Assembly (NCBI RefSeq): GCF_901933205.1
Contig: NC_044601.1
Location: 30,170,352 to 30,234,351, forward strand
DNA length: 64,000 nucleotides
Origin: Camarhynchus parvulus
Lineage: Eukaryota; Chordata; Aves; Passeriformes; Thraupidae
Direction of reading: 5' to 3'
In this document: positions 61,860 to 64,000 of the stretch, piece by piece
Layout: the number at the start of each line of letters is the position of its first letter
How positions within the stretch are numbered: position 1 is the first letter of the stretch
Translations under genes and position numbers: made by a program
The notes under the pieces: model-generated
Database searches by the model: none
What the model saw: only the letters and a program-made list of their open reading frames with translations
Told to the model about the DNA's origin: nothing

Positions 61860-62280
61860 AAGCATTCTAGTACCTTTGCTGTGTCCAGTCAGCGAACTGT
61901 GCTTTACTTCCAGCGTTCCAGAGTCTGCCCTCTCCTGTCACTGCACCCATCTTGAGATGGGGAGACCAGAACTAGGTGGAGGGCTCACAGTGAAGAAGAG
62001 TAAGAATTCTCTAGCCACATGCACCAGAGGATTAAATGACCTTTATTACCTCTTTCATAATTCTCAGCCTTTTATTTCCTTTTCTAACCACTGCTGAGCA
62101 CACCAAAACATTCATAGCAGCTCTTGGGTCTCTTCCTGCATGGCAACAGCTGACATGGAGTTCATCAGTCAGCACCCATGGAAAGGATTGCTTTTGCCCC
62201 GTGCCCACTACTTTGTGTTCATCAGAGCTGCATTTCATCTGCTAATTTATTGCCCAATTATTCTGACATTGTGGGCATAT
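61860..62280 (-). mobile_element. Probable ancient CR1-like LINE relic
   Basis: Stretches such as ccagaactaggtggagggct, ggttttctaaccactgctga-like sequence, cagcacccatggaaaggatt and ttcatctgctaatttattgc resemble old CR1-type LINE sequence common in birds and reptiles, read in reverse. It is strongly diverged, the limits are approximate and the family is not certain. Confidence 0.35.
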
Positions 62281-62289
62281 TCTGATGTT

Positions 62290-64000
62290 GTTAAGTAAAG
62301 AGACAGAGCTTGTTAGACTCCTGTCTGCCAGGTAAACCTTGGGAATATGAGTAAGGAGAGCAGGATCCCTGAGCTTGCAAAGCGTCTGAAATAAGAGTGT
62401 AAAGGTATAACTTACCCTGTCCTCAATGAAGCCACTATTGCTACTTGTCAGAAAAACAGAGATCTATACACACATCTACCAATCCACTCTTGTTTGAGTT
62501 GTTTTCCTTTTGGGTCAGCCTTTGGATCTGGTTATGCCTTTGGAAAGCCTAAGGCTGCTCCAAATGCTGGATTGCACTTCAGCACCCAGTGTTGTTGCTG
62601 GGGAGTGGTGACTTTCCCCATAGCAGATGGAGCGCTCATGTGACACTTCGTACACTATGTATCATCTATTTACATCTTTTTTTACATTAGCAACAGATGG
62701 CTTGGCATAATTATATTTTTTAAATTAGGGGGAATATGTATCTAAAACTTCACACATTTTCTACAGCCTATTTTACTATTCCTTTTTACTTTTACAGCAA
62801 CAGTGCTGAGGTCTTAAGTGGAAGGACTTCCCTTAATCCTTCCATCACCACCTGTGAAGAGGTGTCACACTAAACAGGCAGGTAGATGCAGTATAGCAGT
62901 AAGCAAGCAGAAACTCTCCTAGTCCTGCAAAGGGAGAGGAAAAGGCAGCTTGGAAGGAAGCAACAGAAAAGGGAGAAGAAATAGACTTATGGGCAGTAGT
63001 AGGAGGGAAGGGGAAAAAGAGAAGCACCAGGACTGACAAACTATACCTTCAAAAGCTAATTGAACTCAAGCCCTACAAAAGCGTAACCTTGCTTCAGAAA
63101 TATAAAACCTAGCAAAACATGAGTTCAGCAGTTGGTTTCTTCATGTTCCTTTTTTATTTGGCATGTAAGGCTGTAAGCATGGGGTCTCTGATACTGAATT
63201 TTTCTCAGGATATATGAGACTTGTTGTGAGGAAAGGTTAATGTAAACCAGGACTTTTCCATGCTCATGTGACTCTCAAAGCTGGGGCTGTAAGCAGGGTG
63301 CCAGGCTGGTTTGGTTTAGCAGTGCTGAAGCTGTTAGTAGAAAAGAAGAGGCACTTGTTAAGACTATGGGAAGAGATACAGCATAGACCACAAGCAGCCA
63401 AGATACTGAAATCTCTTTGTCAGACCACATTTGCCTGGAAAGTAAAAGGTCCTTGAACAACGAGGAGTGAAATACATCCTCAACATTGTCAAATGAATCA
63501 TCATCCTTGTGCACAATGTCAAACCTTGAACACTGGCAATGCTCAAACTGTTGCCTTTTGTTGGGAAGGGACTAGGGTTTAGTAGGAATGGGCCTTCAGA
63601 GAAGGGCAGGAGAATGCAATTGGGACACAGTGGGTTTAATCTGCATTCCTTACTGCAAAGGGCTGTATCAGAGGGAAAGGAGACATCCACAGGGGAGCAC
63701 ATTTGTCCACAACCTCATCATTGCCACAGTACTTTCCATAGGCGAGTACATGATCTTTCTGGTGCCAATAGGAAGAATTAGAGTACAGCTCTGGGTGGAA
63801 ACATCTCTCAGGCAATGGCCCATGGGCAGTACCAAGATCTGCAGACAGAGCTCTGGGCAAAGGCTGTGGTACCCCTTGGTGACCAGTGGGCTGTGTGTTT
63901 GTTGGTAGATCTTTCCCAGCTCAGGCATGCACATCTGCTGAGATGTCATTCTTTTGCCAGATTATTTTGACCCGTGCACCTTTGCTGCAGTGTATCAGAT
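62290..64000. other. Right-hand end of window, nothing firmly identified
   Basis: No known gene was recognised. A perfect-looking donor, GAGGACAGG then gtaagt, occurs on the minus strand at about 62418 but lacks a convincing acceptor. Minus-strand frames at 63275-63950 look faintly protein-like (for example YWHQKDHVLAYGKYCGNDEV) without identifiable homology. Confidence 0.4.

Noticed and set aside
62418..62466. Possible exon ISVFLTSSNSGFIEDR on the minus strand with a perfect gtaagt donor
   Set aside because: The acceptor side (gatgtgtgtatag) has no pyrimidine tract. Too weak to annotate, although it would join in phase with the 61272-61316 candidate.
42900..64000. Expected neighbours RNF170 and HOOK3
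   Set aside because: I looked for the RNF170 membrane C-terminus and Hook coiled-coil sequence and saw neither in the window.
1..64000. tRNA, rRNA, CRISPR, operon or prophage features
   Set aside because: None seen. The sequence is vertebrate with spliced genes and interspersed repeats.

Overview
The window looks like avian nuclear DNA. It has large AT-rich introns and intergenic stretches, sharp CpG islands at gene starts, CR1-type non-LTR retrotransposon fragments (including a classic CR1 3' end) and an LTR-type repeat familiar from bird genomes. The species cannot be told from the sequence. Nothing bacterial, phage or CRISPR-like was seen.

Layout. (1) 3.2-16.1 kb, minus strand: a complete, intact six-exon gene for the neuronal nicotinic acetylcholine receptor subunit beta-3 (CHRNB3, 455 aa). 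All splice sites were read by eye and the frame closes across every exon. (2) 16.1-32 kb: intergenic DNA with a short CpG-rich patch at 19.74-19.94 kb, two perfect hairpins and simple repeats. (3) 30.5-37.1 kb, minus strand: the three-exon THAP1 gene (244 aa, enlarged polyproline tract) with a CpG-island promoter and a GC-rich minisatellite upstream. A CR1 copy lies in intron 2. (4) 40.36-41.65 kb, plus strand, divergent from THAP1: an intronless Jun-family (AP-1 bZIP) gene. It does not match the usual sequences of JUN, JUNB or JUND, and it reads through three successive frame changes in extremely GC-rich sequence. (5) 42.7-64 kb: mostly noncoding, with an LTR-type repeat (56.04-56.97 kb), a probable old CR1 relic, simple repeats and weak signs of the 3' end of an unidentified minus-strand gene (60.1-61.3 kb).

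The main candidate for something new is the Jun gene. It keeps a canonical bZIP and Jun-type N-terminal homology blocks. It lacks the Ser-Pro JNK acceptor sites, has altered spacing in the C-terminal TPP..SP phosphodegron region, and carries an unusual Ala/Pro-rich C-terminal tail. In human, JUN and JUNB sit near HOOK1 and HOOK2, while THAP1 sits near HOOK3. The position beside THAP1 therefore fits a fourth Jun ohnolog missing from mammals. This is inference from remembered synteny and needs a tree and wider synteny. The functional links among the genes are loose: CHRNB3 is a neuronal channel subunit, THAP1 a zinc-dependent DNA-binding transcription factor, and the Jun gene a likely immediate-early AP-1 subunit. 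No operon-like coupling is implied.
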